DNA of 64,000 bases from Pogonophryne albipinna (GCA_028583405.1 CM053256.1:14559087-14623086), one strand, 5' to 3'. Positions 36,975-54,842 are shown, counted from the stretch's first letter. Notes: generated from the sequence alone by a model not told the origin. Program-made: numbers and translations.

Positions 36975-38639
36975 TTTCTTAATCTGCTATTTATTTATTT
37001 ATTGTTGTACTGCTGTTGTCTGCTGTACTCTATTTAATTATGTTTTTATTTCTCTAGTCTTGTTGTGGTCATTTAACATCTTGCCAAGGACAACAGTTGT
37101 AAATGAGCCAGCTGGCTACTGGCTCATTTACAGCAATGTGGATTAATGTGCACTGTCCTTTAAATAAACTAATCTACATTTTAGGCATCTTTAAAATAGT
37201 AAGGTGACACTGAGAATGTAGCTCATACTTGGTTGGTATTGCTTAAACTCAAATTAAGAAACCACATCTGATTCATGCATGATGTGTTCTCCTTCTCGTT
37301 TTACCAGATTGTCCTGAAACCAAACTGTGAGTTCAACATATCAGTGGTGAGTATCTTTCTCTCGAGGGGAGACTTTAAAAACACGTGATTACAACTTTTC
37401 ACAGAGCTCAATTGACTTATATATAATATATATGCACATATTATATATATTCAGGAAAGTAAGCCCCCTTTGTATGTTAGGTACTTTGTCTCCCTCTCAT
37501 GGTAAAAAGTGGACTTCTCATGTTACTATAAAGACTATGATCACAAAGACACAGTAAACAAGTGAACCTGCCATTGTTGTTCACAAAAAAGAAAAGCTCC
37601 ACACAAAACAAGAATCAGACTTTAAAAGTAAGTAAAGAAAAATCTGAATGCTGAATAAAGTATCCTTGAATAAAATCTGAGTTTGTTAATCTGCAGGTTA
37701 GATTTGATTGGAACAAGCCCTCTTGATTAGTCTTAACCTGTGGTATGCTAGTTGTGAAACAGTGAGCTTTTACTTGACACCTCATACAGGTAAAACAGGA
37801 ATGTGCTTGCGGGGGCAGAGAGCTAGAGGAAATTGGGTTACACAGGGCTACTTCAACACAACACAAACTATAACAACTCAGCATTTGGCTCAGGAGAATT
37901 CAGAGGAACTGCTCGTTTGTAGTTCAATGCACTTCGTTAAGTATTTGTAATAATCTAAAGGAAAACTCTTGTCACCAATATCGTGATAAACCAGAATTTA
38001 GAATTGTTCTCTTGATGCTACTGCAGCTATCTTCTGTGCAGTTTCAATATGTTCCATAGTCCTACAATTCAGAAGTCTTACTGTTGTATTGCTTTGCGGC
38101 TAATTATATTAGCTTTTACACATTTTAATTGACAGTAGCATCAACAGACATTATGGTTCATGAAGTTTCATTATTTTTAACCAAAGGAGTAGTTCTAGAT
38201 TTGTGCACTGCTTCTTCCCTTTGCAACAAATTACAAAGACAATCCTCTAGATTGTATTTCCTTTTTGTCAGAACCAGCCAAACGAGTTCTTTCTTTTGCT
38301 GAGGGCGGAAAAGGCTGCCTGCTGCAACACTGTGACCTCGGGGAGACGAGCTTGACAACAATAATTCCAAGACATAAAGAGCAGAAGTAGGCTAAAGCAT
38401 TAGAAAATCCTGGGAATAAAGGATTTGTTGATATATGAGAGAAAATTGTGCAAAATGGCGATTATTTTATATTATGTGGTGAAAGAACATTAAAACAAAG
38501 CTCTGCAAACGTCAAGCAGTATGTCCCATTTTCTATAAGCCAACATGTGAAATAGATGAGTTAAACACAATTATTGTATGCATATAAAGGCTTTTCATTA
38601 TTGAATGCACTCAAAATGGAATAAACAAGCATGGAGATT
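36975..38639. other. Intergenic between nr0b2 and kdf1
   Basis: AT-rich sequence with short palindromic ATATATAT runs near 37419-37450. ORFs here (for example on the minus strand at 38158-38370) resemble nothing I know. No gene or RNA was recognised. Confidence 0.5.
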
Positions 38640-38645
38640 TTTATT
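38640..38645 (-). terminator. Candidate kdf1 polyadenylation signal
   Basis: AATAAA on the minus strand about 600 bp beyond the kdf1 stop codon. Confidence 0.4.
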
Positions 38646-39243
38646 TAGTTTAAAAACAGTGATTTAAAAAAAACTGCGGCGAAATGCCACAAATGGTTAA
38701 AAAACCCAGAGAGTAACATTGATAAAAAAATATGTACATCAAAGTATGGCTTAACAATGTAGTTTTCAGGACAAAACATGCTTTCAAGGAGACTTAAATG
38801 GCAGGAGTGGATAAGCCCCAAACATATATACAGTTCACGCACAATGGCTTGCATACACAATCACAGACAAGAATGAGGACGGTTACATTCTACCATCGGT
38901 CTCTATCCTCTGGCCTGAAGGAGTGTTGTCATGTTTCATTTTCTCAAAACAACTTTAAACACTGCATACATTCAACAACAACAAAAAACTGCATTGTCTT
39001 TTGCTTTGTACAAAAATAATTGTTTCCTCAGTGGGTCACTTGCTGGAGAGATAAAAGGTGCATGAAATTAAATGACACTCCAATTGCAAACATTAACCAC
39101 TAAAAGCAGAAGTACCACCGCCTAGGGTAAAAGGTGCTTCACTTAGTAACAGCAGCAAAACAATATAGCAAAGGGATAACATTGTCCATTTAGTCGGCTA
39201 CATTGCTTGTCAGGAAAGGTACTTTTTTTGTCTGTGTGCCCCT

Positions 39244-42071
39244 TCAGAGAATAAGAGGAGCGCCTGAAGAGTCTATTTCGGTGTCATGATGGTAGGCCGA
39301 GTAGGCTGTGGCGGTGCTGGAGGAGTACGCTGTAAAAGAAAGACTTTAGTTTAGTTCTATGAAAATCAAAGAATAGCAGTCATAGAAATATAAACAACAC
39401 TGTAGATATCATGCACAACTGCGACACACAAGAGTTTAACCCGGGACAACAACACATTCCCGGGCCATGATGTGAAAGTTTAGGAAACACAATTCAAAGA
39501 CGTGTAATGGGACACCCCTGGTTTTTAACCGCCTCTCCAGTGAACAACAAAAAAGAGGCTGCTGCACAGTAATCCATCCGTACCTAAAGTTGTGGGCCAA
39601 AATGACGTAGTAAACCATGGGACATTATGAGGCGTATATTTAATGTGACTCGATCTGCTGCTGTGGCAGGTGGTGTAGCATGACCGCTGAGCTGCAGGGG
39701 AGAATGAGGCAGGTTGATAGGTAGGTGTAAGGTGGCAGATGAAGTGTGGGGGGGGGGCAGCTAATGAGCGAGGGATTGTAATATGCAGAGAAAAGGACAG
39801 GAATGTGGGAGTTTCACTGCTTAAAGAATGGCATGTTACAGGAAAGTAGAGAGAAGGTGAGAGAATGCTTGCAGCTGCAGCCGGTACAATGGAATCCAAT
39901 GACCTGCGCTCCACACACTGCTTCACCGAGGGAGTAATTATAGCTCAACGACAGGGACAAATGGGACTGCATCTCCGTCAGCACAATGCATTCAATTAGC
40001 AGGAACATTTGCAATATCTCTAACTGCTAACCGAATGCTTGTACACTTTTTTCCAACTATGAATTCTTCAGACGTGTATTTAAATGTTACCCAAAGTGAG
40101 ACATACATGTATGGTGACAATACAATATGATAATGTGTCGCTTTTCGATGGCAATATATAGCAAAGATATCAAATATTGATAAATTGTGATGCATAAATT
40201 GATAATAAGAACATACCACCTCACATTTCTCAGAAAGTAAGATCAAACTCAGTCAGTTAGTCAAACCACTGACTTAATCTGAAAACATTGTATTTATGTG
40301 CATGCTTGTAAATCAGTAGATAGCTGAATATATTATTTCTTTTTTTACAATTTCAATATTATTGTCATTTTGATCATATAAAAAACAACTCTGTACTTCT
40401 CATATGCCAAGTATTTCATTTACACAGAATTAAACGTAACTACGCTATGCCCTTTATTTATATAATGTATTAACACGAAACAGGCTATATTAGGATATCA
40501 ATTAATACATGTATTGACATATAAAATGGCCTATCGGGATAAAAGCTTTTGGCCATATTGCCAGGCCTAACTGCACCCCAGTTATAAAATATGTACTCAC
40601 TTCTCCCGCTGTAATGTCTCATTTTCCTCGCCAGCTCATCCGAAGGCGTCTGCTCTGACACTTTGACCTCTGGAAAAAAAGCTGGGGAGGAAAGACAAAA
40701 TTAGCGCAAGCAGACATTAATGAACACTCATTTAAGAATAAATCCGGTCAACTTGGCCATTGTGCAACACGTTTTCCAAGACAAGCGTAACCTGTATCAA
40801 CTTGCCTCAGATGAACCAATGACTGCTAGGTCACTGCCTGTTGTATTAGGGCTTTAAAAAAAACTATAAGCCAAACAAAAGCAGCGTTCCAACAGACACT
40901 ATGAGTCATTTAGGGAAGACGGATCAGATTATTGGCATATTTAGTCCGTCAGACAGAAAAAATGGTCATGTTGTATATTATAAATATACAAACAGAAGTA
41001 ATTCATCATTTTAAACACTTTAAAGGCATTCTTACAGTCACTGCTAACTAAAGTGTTGGTCATGGTCTCGTTTCCGCTGTCGGGGAGGGTCCCGTCGTTC
41101 CTCCCGTTGGGACGCTGCCCTGTCGACTGATGGCTCTTGTTCCTCTTGCCCTTTCGGGTGCTGATGCGGATGACCCCGTGCACCAGCTTGCACTCGGCCT
41201 CCTGCTCCTCCAGGTTGTAGTCCTGAGCGATGCTGTAGATGAGCTCGCTGATCTCATTGGTCTTGCGGGAGAAAGAGGAGTCAGAGGTGCACTTGGCCAG
41301 CTGGTCAATCTGGTGCAGGGCGTAGAGCTCCAGCAGCTTCTTGGTGATCAGAGAGTCAATGTCTGTGCCTGTGTCGCTCAGGTCATCCAGGTCATAGTCG
41401 TCACGGGACAACAGGCTGGTGTTGCTGACAGGCCGCTGTGTCTCCCCCCTGCCGGGCGTACGGGTTCGTTTGGGGGCAGCAACTGGATACCTGACCGTCT
41501 GACCTGCGATGCGCACATCCGGGTAGCGGAAGCTGTCACTTGTGGGCAATTTAGAGGCTTTGGTAGACTTGCTGGGCTCCAAAGGGATCCCGCCGGTGGG
41601 GTTGGTCACCGCCATGCCATTAGGAGGGTGAGGCTCACTGCCTGCTTTAGGGGGGTGGTCTGTGGAGCTCTCATTTACAGGCAGGCAGGGCTCTCTGCTG
41701 CCATAAAACCCACAGGTCAGTATACAGCAGATAAGAGCCTTACAGCCACTCCAGCCCATGGAGGCACACGAGCCACAGGCATGTCTGCTGGCAGGGGTGC
41801 TGTCCGCCGAACCAGGGATAAATCCTATCGTCTCTGAGCCCCGAGCGGTGCCATTTCGTGGGTGGCTTTTGCTCCGACCATACTTGTTGTCTGAATGCCG
41901 GGAGTGGTCAGCGTGGTGCTCATGTTTATGCTCCACATGAGGGTCCTTGCAGGAGTCCTGGCTGGTCGTGCTGTCCCTGGATATAGTCCGGGTCTGTCGG
42001 TACTTCGAGCTGGAGCTGTGGTGTTTGTGCTGGCGGGACGCCTGGGGAGCCCCTGAGCTGTGGCCAGGCAT
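39244..42071 (-). CDS. kdf1: Keratinocyte differentiation factor 1
   Basis: KDF1 limits basal keratinocyte proliferation and promotes epidermal differentiation in mammals (human symbol formerly C1orf172). Three coding exons, 41036-42071, 40601-40681 and 39244-39329, total 1203 bp and 400 residues (human 398). The family is recognised by Tyr-Pro-Asp-Val near residue 180 and by the conserved block Leu-His-Gln-Ile-Asp-Gln-Leu-Ala-Lys-Cys-Thr-Ser-Asp. Gln-Asp-Tyr-Asn-Leu-Glu-Glu-Gln-Glu-Ala-Glu and Ile-Arg-Ile-Ser-Thr-Arg-Lys follow, then the C-terminal Ile-Asp-Ser-Ser-Gly-Ala-Pro-Leu. A cysteine-rich segment (about residues 97-130) may be membrane-associated or palmitoylated; this is inference. 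The acceptor of exon 2 (AG|C then seven T) restores frame exactly. The reading frame continuing past the exon 1 donor to 40941 is intronic. Confidence 0.93.
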
Positions 42072-42746
42072 GGCTCAGAATACCTGGGACCTGGTGTGGG
42101 AGAGGCATGTTTAGAAATAATAACCAGATGTTAACCTACCCTTGTTGTTGCCACACAGGCTTGCAGAATTAAACGCACCATGACACATAAAAAGTTGCCT
42201 GCGTTATGTGGTAAACACAGTACAGAAGGCTCCCAGGAAATTCTGACAATGTAAATAAAACTGACTGCATTGATTGCTAGCGTGATAATAATTTGGGTCA
42301 TTTCGTTGCACTCTAAAAAGCTTGTTGTGTTCAGACCAAAACTCACTCAACATTTAAGCGTTTTTAAGGTATTTACAAAACGTTCACTTACCGCATAAGA
42401 AGAAACAATTGTGGTTGTCGTTTACCCGAAATAACTTGTTCAGCGAGGAAACCGCGGAAGTCTCAGGGAGAAAAACTTCTGCTAACGCTTCACAACGAGA
42501 AAGAAAGACGGGTTTCCACCGCCCACAGATTTTCAGGTAACTTTACCTCCACGAAACAACAAGCTTTGCAAACTTAACGTCGGATGCCTCGACCGAAAAA
42601 CACAACTCGGCTCATTCGCATCGTGTCCTCTTTTTTGTGAAACTCAGTCTTGTGTAAATCTTGTGTTGCCGTGAGTCTCCCAATGTTTGGCTATTACCTG
42701 CGGCTAGAGCTAATCCCAGATCCTTCACCCACCCACAGGTGAGTCG

Positions 42747-42754
42747 TGACGTCA
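42747..42754. promoter_or_regulatory. CRE palindrome near the probable kdf1 promoter
   Basis: A perfect TGACGTCA in a GC-richer patch (GTGACGTCACGCGAGGCGG) 676 bp upstream of the kdf1 ATG. A GGATATAAAG TATA-like sequence lies 11 bp away on the plus strand. The transcription start is not known; the kdf1 5' UTR probably includes a spliced exon starting near here. Confidence 0.4.
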
Positions 42755-43130
42755 CGCGAGGCGGATATAAAGCACAGAAGAAGGAAAGAGGAAAAAACTA
42801 CTTTAGTCACTATTTGTTTTTGTTATAGCATGTTTTGACTTTCTTTACTTTAGTCTTTTTATGTTTTATCCCTTCATTAGGTTTTATAAACATATGCTTA
42901 TTTCCAAGTTTCAATATTTCTGTTTATTTGTGTTATTGTATTGATATAAAAAAACGAATAAAATGTAAAAAGAAGAAGGAAACAAGAGGGAAAGACACTA
43001 AGGACAGCAAAGAGAATAGCTAAAAGCAAATTACTGCAAATCTGATAAAAATTGAGAAATCTTTGATCAGATTGTAATCTGTAACAATGTGAAGCAACAT
43101 AACAACTAATGGTGAAACTCTACGCTTTAC

Positions 43131-43250
43131 ATTACATGTCACTTGTTAGACGCTTTTATCCAAAGCGACTTACATACTCAATACTGTGGGCAATCCCCAC
43201 AGGAGCAATTTGGGGTGACGTGTCTTGCCCAGGGGGCTTTACATTGTGAC
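43131..43250 (-). mobile_element. tRNA-derived SINE, 3' part
   Basis: The reverse complement matches the second half of the SINE at 60195-60395. It includes the tail GTCGCTTTGGATAAAAGCG, a motif shared by teleost SINEs and the LINEs that mobilise them. The tRNA-like head is missing, so the copy is 5' truncated. It directly abuts the hAT element that follows. Confidence 0.75.
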
Positions 43251-44529
43251 ATGTAGAAAGAGGTTGGAAGTAACAAAGTATTTACTCAAGTACTGTACTT
43301 AAGTACAATGTTGAAGTACTTGTACTTTACTTGAGTAGCCTATTTACTTCTACTCCACCACAATTCAGAGGTAAATTGTGTACTTTTACTCCACTACATT
43401 TATTTAATACCTTTAGTTACTTTGCAGATTTTGTAAAATGATGTGAAATATAATCAATGCTTAAATAAGACTTTAATGTAAATTCACAAGCTACCCTGCA
43501 GTAGTCTTTTGTGACCTGTTAAGCCCCAAGCCTGTTTTTCAGGTCTCAGGCTCGAAAATGACATTTCCAGAACAAATGACCATAACTACACTTCTAAAAG
43601 GGGAACATTTATTATCTTTTTTCTCAAAGTAATGATAAACCTGTGAGTTGGAAAAGTCAGAATCAACATAGATGTTTTTTTTATTTTAAAGAAAATTCAG
43701 ATTGAACAAATGTAAATTATAGTGTCCATCCAAAAATTCTTTTTTACTTATAGTGAAAACCACCCTTGGATGATGGGTACACTAAAAGCTTTAGGAATCC
43801 AAAGTACAACATATAATAAGTACCCTGTATCAAGATTGATACAAAACAAGTGACATTTGACCTTTTTAGAGAGGTTTAGAAATAAAAACTCCACCTCTGG
43901 GGTCATTTGGGTGGAAATGGGCGTTTTTGCCGTTTCTCTGGAACCCATTGGTCGATTTTGATGATTGACATCTATTTTGAACTGTTAGAGCCAATAGAAT
44001 CAAAGGGGAAGTTCCACATACACACCAATATTACCATTGAGAAGTGGGGGCTATGCACATCTCTGAAATCTGAAAATGTAAAACTAGATTTATTGCTGAT
44101 GGATTATCATAAATCATTTCAAAGTGACACAGACACATTGGATTAACCTATGGATTAACCTTCAGCAGCGTTTTTATCGTTTTAATGCCATTGAAGACAA
44201 CTTTTGATCAGACAACAACGAAGGTAAGCCATTTTTCCGTTTTTAGCTACCTAGCGCCACATGTTTTGATGTCTGTTCTTGTTAATAATGTCGCGAGTTC
44301 TTATCATGGAGTGATGATACAGATATCTATCGATTCTGTGTATTCTCGATGGGTTGGATTTGCATTTACGATAAGTAATAACTAATAAGGGTTTTATGAG
44401 TGAGTTCTGTGCTAACGGCGTTAGCATTTTTTCGCTCAGGGCTAATCCAGAGGCTCAGCGTTAGCCTTGTGTTTTTTTTTGCTAAAAATGGTTCATATCA
44501 TCAGTTAGCTGAGTTTCTTCCCGTTACAT

Positions 44530-44856
44530 CAGTGCTTCTCAAAGTGTGGTCCGTGAGCGCCCCCTAGTGGTCCGTGAGTATATTGGTAAAATTTCACATT
44601 TGAAATAAATAAATACTTAAGTTTTCCGCACTCTCGCGGGAATATCTCCGCAATGGAGCGAGCTTAAGTTTCACTTTCGATTGCATGATATAGCCCAGAT
44701 AAACACCTTCATCACACATGTTGCCACTTGTTTGTACCATTTTCAGGCAATTTGTAAAAAACGATGTGTTTTTTGATATTTGTGGAGTTAGGTGGTCCGC
44801 GAGTGTTTTTTTATTGGTTAAGTGGTCCTTGGTATGAAAAAGTTTGAGAAACACTG
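44530..44856. mobile_element. hAT MITE with perfect 8-bp target duplication
   Basis: A 327-bp element with ends CAGTGCTTCTCAAA and TTTGAGAAACACTG. It is flanked on both sides by CGTTACAT (44522-44529 and 44857-44864). GTGGTCC motifs recur near each end. The ends resemble Charlie-type hAT termini. No coding sequence. Confidence 0.9.
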
Positions 44857-45010
44857 CGTTACATGGATATGAAACATTCATAGTTTATTAAATATTAAGA
44901 AGCCCTCAGACGCTGTTTCCTGCAGATGATGCGTTCAACAGAAAACTATCTGCAACTTTATCAGCTTTGATAACACTTTAATGCATGCATAACTATAATC
45001 AAAACATGAT

Positions 45011-45179
45011 GGCCCATTCCCAAACCACGCCCTACACCCTACCCCTACACACTCCCCCTCCGTGACGGAGTGAACTGTCAGATGGAGGGAGTACTAATGT
45101 GGCGGACCCTCCGCGCAAACGCGCAAACGGAGGGGTAGTGTGTAGGGGTAGGGTGTAGGGCGTGGTTTGGAATTGGGCC
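45011..45179. mobile_element. Foldback MITE with about 52-bp inverted arms
   Basis: Arms 45011-45062 and 45128-45179 are near-perfect inverted repeats (GGCCCATTCCCAAACCACG and its inverse, on through CCCTACACCCTACCCCTAC). The loop is about 65 bp. Transcribed, this would form a long hairpin. No clear target duplication was identified, so the superfamily is undetermined. Confidence 0.85.
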
Positions 45180-45385
45180 TAAATATATCTGTAATGGGCC
45201 AATCTGCACAATGAGTACTTTTACATTTGGTACTTTAAGTATATTTTGATGCTAATACTTTAATACTTTTGTACTTTTACTTGAGTAACATTTTAAATGC
45301 AGGACTTTTGTAACAGAGTATTATTCTCTGGTACTTCTACTTTTACTGAAGTGCAAGATCTGAGAAGCTACTTCTCCCACCTCTG

Positions 45386-46395
45386 CATGGAGACTTCTTC
45401 ATACATTACATGCACACACATGCTATGAACACAAACACGGACACAAGGTCTGACATGCGCACAGAGCTGCACAGCCGCAAAGCAAAGCAATATTTTTCAT
45501 TTCGCCCTATTTTCCCTCTTTGGAAACACTTAATCACCCGCTGTTTAAACTTGAAAAAGTAAGGCGATCCATACCTGGGAAAAAATATTAGTCTTGTGGT
45601 CCCAATAAAACAGGGGCACAACAAATTAAATACATCAAGTTTAATTGTAATTATTGTTAATACAAAGTCTACGGTAGGTTTGATATATATATATATATAT
45701 ATATATTCATATCAATAATATAATACTGGTCACATTATAAATCCTATCATATTAAAGATTTATGAAATGTACCTATTCTTCACATGATTTATATTATGTA
45801 ATGTTGTCAAATTAATGTATGTTTTATTTGATCTGCTCATGGTGTCTTAACGCATCAGTTATTTCCTTGACCAAAAAGGTGCATTAAGAGGAAAGTCTGC
45901 CCCTTACTCAAGATATAAATAGTGTGTCAATTACAGTTACATAAACAATAATACAGTAACAGGAGAAAAATAAGAATCAAGCTCCATCCTTCCTAAAGTT
46001 CTCTCTTTAAATACATTTTCTAGAGCTGAAAATATTTAGACAACCCTTTAAATCCCTCTGCAGAGAATTACACATGCACTAAACAGTGTTTGAAATACAT
46101 ACGTGCTTTAAAGTAATCCATACATATTGATGCTTAAAATGTAATTCCCTTCTATGATCTTCGTCCATATGAACACCTAAGTGAACAGTACATCATTAAC
46201 ATTGTCTTGTAACAAACACATCTTCGACACCTTTTTTTTTTACTAGTGCTATATGATTTTCCATGTTTATCATGCATTACCACACCTCAAAACATAGATC
46301 CAGACACTTTCAATATAAATTCTTCCTTCTAGACAGCTAAACTTTGATTATATTGTTTTAATGTGTGCCCTTTATTTTTGAAGTCCTTCGGCCCC
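45386..46395. other. Intergenic sequence left of the TPBG-like gene
   Basis: AT-rich intergenic DNA with a TA microsatellite at 45683-45706. No gene or further transposon was recognised. Confidence 0.5.
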
Positions 46396-46401
46396 TTTAT
46401 T
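46396..46401 (-). terminator. Candidate TPBG-like polyadenylation signal
   Basis: AATAAA on the minus strand about 290 bp past the stop codon. Confidence 0.45.
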
Positions 46402-46687
46402 TATTTTTTTATTATTTTGTTAGGGTTTATTTTGTATTTTCTGTGAATCTTGTGTTCTTTAATAGTCTGTTATTTAGCCTATGTTTTTATAAAAGGTATA
46501 ATAAACACACAAGATGTAGGTCGATTTACAGAAATGTGTGCCTTGAGAAAACACAAAGGCACTTTGAGGTATTTTTTTCTTTCTAATGCAGTAGGAATCC
46601 TAAATACCTCAACTGTAAATGTACTGGCATTGACTATTCACATCTACATCACTCACTGTCAAATGAGTCTCTAGCTTCATTAAACGA

Positions 46688-48555
46688 TCATAGTTTCACA
46701 TGTGGAGAGGTCGTCAGCTGTTTAACCTGAGTGTCTGTAGGAAGCTGGACAATATAGGTGTCACTTGGCAGCTGCTGAGACGTATCTAATCCTGAATGCC
46801 CTCGTACCCCGCTTCCGCCATCTTTAGAGATCTGCCCCAGTCGAGGGTCCGAGTCCAGCTCAAATCGGTAGTGGTATCCCTCCAACACATCCCGACATGC
46901 ATCTCTCATCTCAATGATCCACGTCTTCATACCTTTGCGATTCAGATAGAGCACGAAGAGAAAGACCATGCCCACTAAACCGAGCACCAGCCCCAGCAGG
47001 ACGTAGGATGTCTGCAGGGTGAGATCATCCGCCTCTTCTTGGACAGGAACCACACATCCAAGGGCGTGGACACCGAGCCCTAGCAGCCGGGTGTCACTTA
47101 ACCCCCCCGGTGAGGCACACCTCACAGCATCCACATCCACCTGGGCTCTGGATTCATTCAGCCAGGCAACAAAATGACTGATCTCACAGGAGCAGGTGTA
47201 AGGGTTGTCTCCAAGGAGGATTCGGATGTTGCCGAGCATCTCCAGCTCCTCTAGAGCATCAGCGCTGACCGTCGTGAAGGCGTTGTGTGTGAGGTCCAGC
47301 ACCTGCAGGTGGTTCATACCAGAGAAGGTTCCACTGTAGACGGCCTTAAGGGAGTTGTTGGTGAGGAAGAGGTGCTGCAGGTTGGGAAGGTGTGAGAACA
47401 TCCCCGGGGGCAGCAGGGCGAGGTGGTTCCCAGAGAGGTCGAGGCGGAGGAGCCCCCCGAGGCCCCCCCAGCGCAGAGCCGTGATGAGGTCCGTCAGAGC
47501 GGTGAAGTTGCTCAGCGAGTGGCTCAGGTTGAGCTCCTGAAGGGGGCTGCCGGGTATGCTCAGGGCTTCTGGGTGGATGAGGGCCAGATGGTTCTCACTG
47601 AGGTCCAGGAAGCGCAGGTTGCTGAGGGCAGAGAAGCTGTGGGACGCCATCTCTGTAATCCTGGGAAGATGACTAACACTGTAACACCTGTCTTTATGTA
47701 TTGGGCATACATAAACCATAAAACCACACTCAGAGATATAAACATTAGGATGGCACAATATGTATGGCTGCAGAAAAGTTATTGTCTGACATTAAGAAGT
47801 TGGTTTATTTTTACTGTAATACAATTATAGCTGATACATTCAAAACCAAACTGTTTCTTTGACTTAACAAGCAGTATATCTAAACACTACACTAGCCTAT
47901 GTGATGGTTTGCACCTTTAAAGTGTGAAGGTTTTACACAGTTTTAGAGGAAGACAACAATATTGTAATTTGCAATACAAGTTTTCTGATGCATGAAAAAA
48001 CTAAAAAGAACATTGAAGGGCAACCCAACTTTGCTCAATATATCTCGCCTTCCTTACCCTCAGGTGCGCATAGACTACGGGCTATGAACTGAAAAAATAC
48101 ATGAGTGTGAAATATAAAATCATATTATTATCAGTAATAAGAAGCAATTGGTTATTCATCTGTATCGGCTGCAAAACAATGAAATTGTGCATACCAAAGA
48201 ACATTTTGTATCTATTAGATAAACATCAACAGAGTAAGCATGTAATATGGCTTGATATGTAATGAAACTAAAACAAACTCTGATATTCTTACCTATTATT
48301 GCTCAAAATGATGTTGCTGACATTCTCCAGCTCTACAAATGAATCAGGTCCGATGTGGAGAATATTATTCCCTGCGATGATGACGGTCTTTGCATATCCT
48401 GGAATACTTTGTGGCACCGTGAGCAGATCTTTAGAAACACATTTGACTGTGTGACTGGCAGCAAAGCACTCACAGCCAAAAGGACACACCAAGCACTGTG
48501 AGCACGGTGCACAGAAAAGGACTCCCAAAAACAGCCAGACTGCAAAAACACACAT
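46688..48555 (-). CDS. Trophoblast glycoprotein-like (5T4 family) LRR membrane protein
   Basis: A type I plasma-membrane glycoprotein. Two coding exons, 48293-48555 and 46688-47660, give 1236 bp and 411 residues (human TPBG 420). In order: a hydrophobic signal peptide (about 1-22); an N-terminal LRR cap (Cys-Pro-Phe-Gly-Cys-Glu-Cys); leucine-rich repeats from about 60 to 245; a C-terminal cap (Asp-Asn-Pro-Tyr-Thr-Cys-Ser-Cys); a transmembrane helix near 315-337; and a cytoplasmic tail. The tail motif Asn-Arg-Lys-Gly-Met-Lys-Thr-Trp, then Arg-Asp-Ala-Cys-Arg-Asp and Glu-Gly-Tyr-His-Tyr-Arg, is close to TPBG. TPBG restrains Wnt signalling in fish and mammals. Odd points: mammalian TPBG has its coding sequence in one exon, the PDZ-type Ser-Asp-Val end of TPBG is replaced by His-Val-Lys-Leu, and this locus has no TPBG in human. 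It may be a lineage-specific paralogue. Confidence 0.85.
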
Positions 48556-49897
48556 CTCTAAATTATGATCAATGAAAATGTAAGTTTAAAAAGATGTATT
48601 GAATTACAGAAGAACCATTTTAATATTCTGTACACTGCTTTTGTTCCCTCTAAGTGAATATATGCTGCAGAGAGAGAGCTTCAGCGCGAGCCCCTCCTCA
48701 TCTGCTCCACTCTCGGGATGAAGGTCCCCCTAAATTGATGTTGGTTCATATAACGCAGATGGTGCTGGATGAAAAAGGTACATGGGTCCCTTAAAGGTAC
48801 AGAGGACGATTAGGGCATCTACAGCCTGTGACCTACAGCAGTCTGAAAAGCTGAATACAGCACATCCAGCATCCAATAAGGTCACAGAAACAGATAAATC
48901 ACAGAAACAGCAATGTACGATTATATGGTTGGGCTGCACCTAATGATTACTTTCATGAACTGTTAATATACCAATTAGTCAGATTAATCAATTATTCATC
49001 TATACATTGTTAGAAGAAAGTCAAAAGGTCCAGCCTAGTCTAAGAGTCCGAGGTGATGTCTCTAAATGCAGTATATCTGCACATTAGTGGTTTCTGTCAT
49101 TTTTTGCATGACAAATAACTCTTTAGATCAACTAATTATTGCAGCTGTAATGAATAATACTCTTTTGGGTACATACCATCAACAAAGTAAACGGACATAA
49201 GCATTATATTATTGCCATTAAATTACAGTTAAAGTAACTTAAGGATGTAAGGATTCAAATTCTGTCTGGAGAGGAGCAAATAATACACGGAAAGATAAAA
49301 CATATACTTGTATTTATACACCAAAGGAAACAGGATTTGATGTAGGTTTTTTACAGCATGACAGTACCTCGATTTTTCACAGATGGGTCCTCCTTATCTC
49401 TTTTTGGTAGCGTCTCATAACTCCTACACAAATAATTGATAAACGCTTTTAGCGTTAAGATTTTTTGATCCATTTTAGAGTTATTCCTCACCGATATGAA
49501 CATTAGCCAGTCAGAAAACACATTCATCATTGCCATTCTTGGAAAAGTACATCACAACAGTTCTGTGGTATAACCATTTTATGATCCCCCATATAAACAA
49601 AACATAAACACAGAACCCACTGTGTAAAAAACAACTCAATCATAAAAACTTAAATAAAATAAATGGTAAAAACATACTATTGATTTCAAAACTACTGTAC
49701 GCACAGACAGCTACAGTATGGTTTGTCCTTAAATACCCCCCTAGAGAATAGATCCCTAACACACAATGAAGTCCATCATCTGGATTTTGTGTAAATGAAA
49801 CAAATGTCCCGACAAAACAATTTTATGTCAACAGCCGAAGACAATGTATAAAGTATAGCCAAAGTCTGTGAGTCCTCCCGATTGCCTGCCTGGTCCT
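48556..49897. other. Intergenic, TPBG-like promoter side and tmem222 3' UTR
   Basis: Contains the unmapped 5' flank of the TPBG-like gene (about 48556-48750) and the likely 3' UTR of tmem222 near 49897. No consensus AATAAA for tmem222 was located with confidence. No other gene was seen. Confidence 0.45.

Positions 49898-54842
<4,945 letters not shown>

Larger units (their letters stand above)
43258..45385. mobile_element. hAT element of the GTACTT family carrying other insertions
   Basis: The left part (43258-43510) and right part (about 45200-45385) are two halves of the GTACTT-rich family. Outer ends are AAGAGGTTGG and CCCACCTCTG. Flanks CATGTAGA (43250-43257) and CATGGAGA (45386-45393) form an 8-bp target duplication with one mismatch. 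Related copies are about 320-515 bp, so the middle 1.7 kb (about 43510-45200) is inserted sequence. That interior contains a further hAT MITE (44530-44856), a foldback MITE (45011-45179) and unclassified repeat-like sequence. Confidence 0.7.

Noticed and set aside
38158..38370. Possible small gene on the minus strand
   Set aside because: No family resemblance, no splice or promoter context, and length is within chance for this region.
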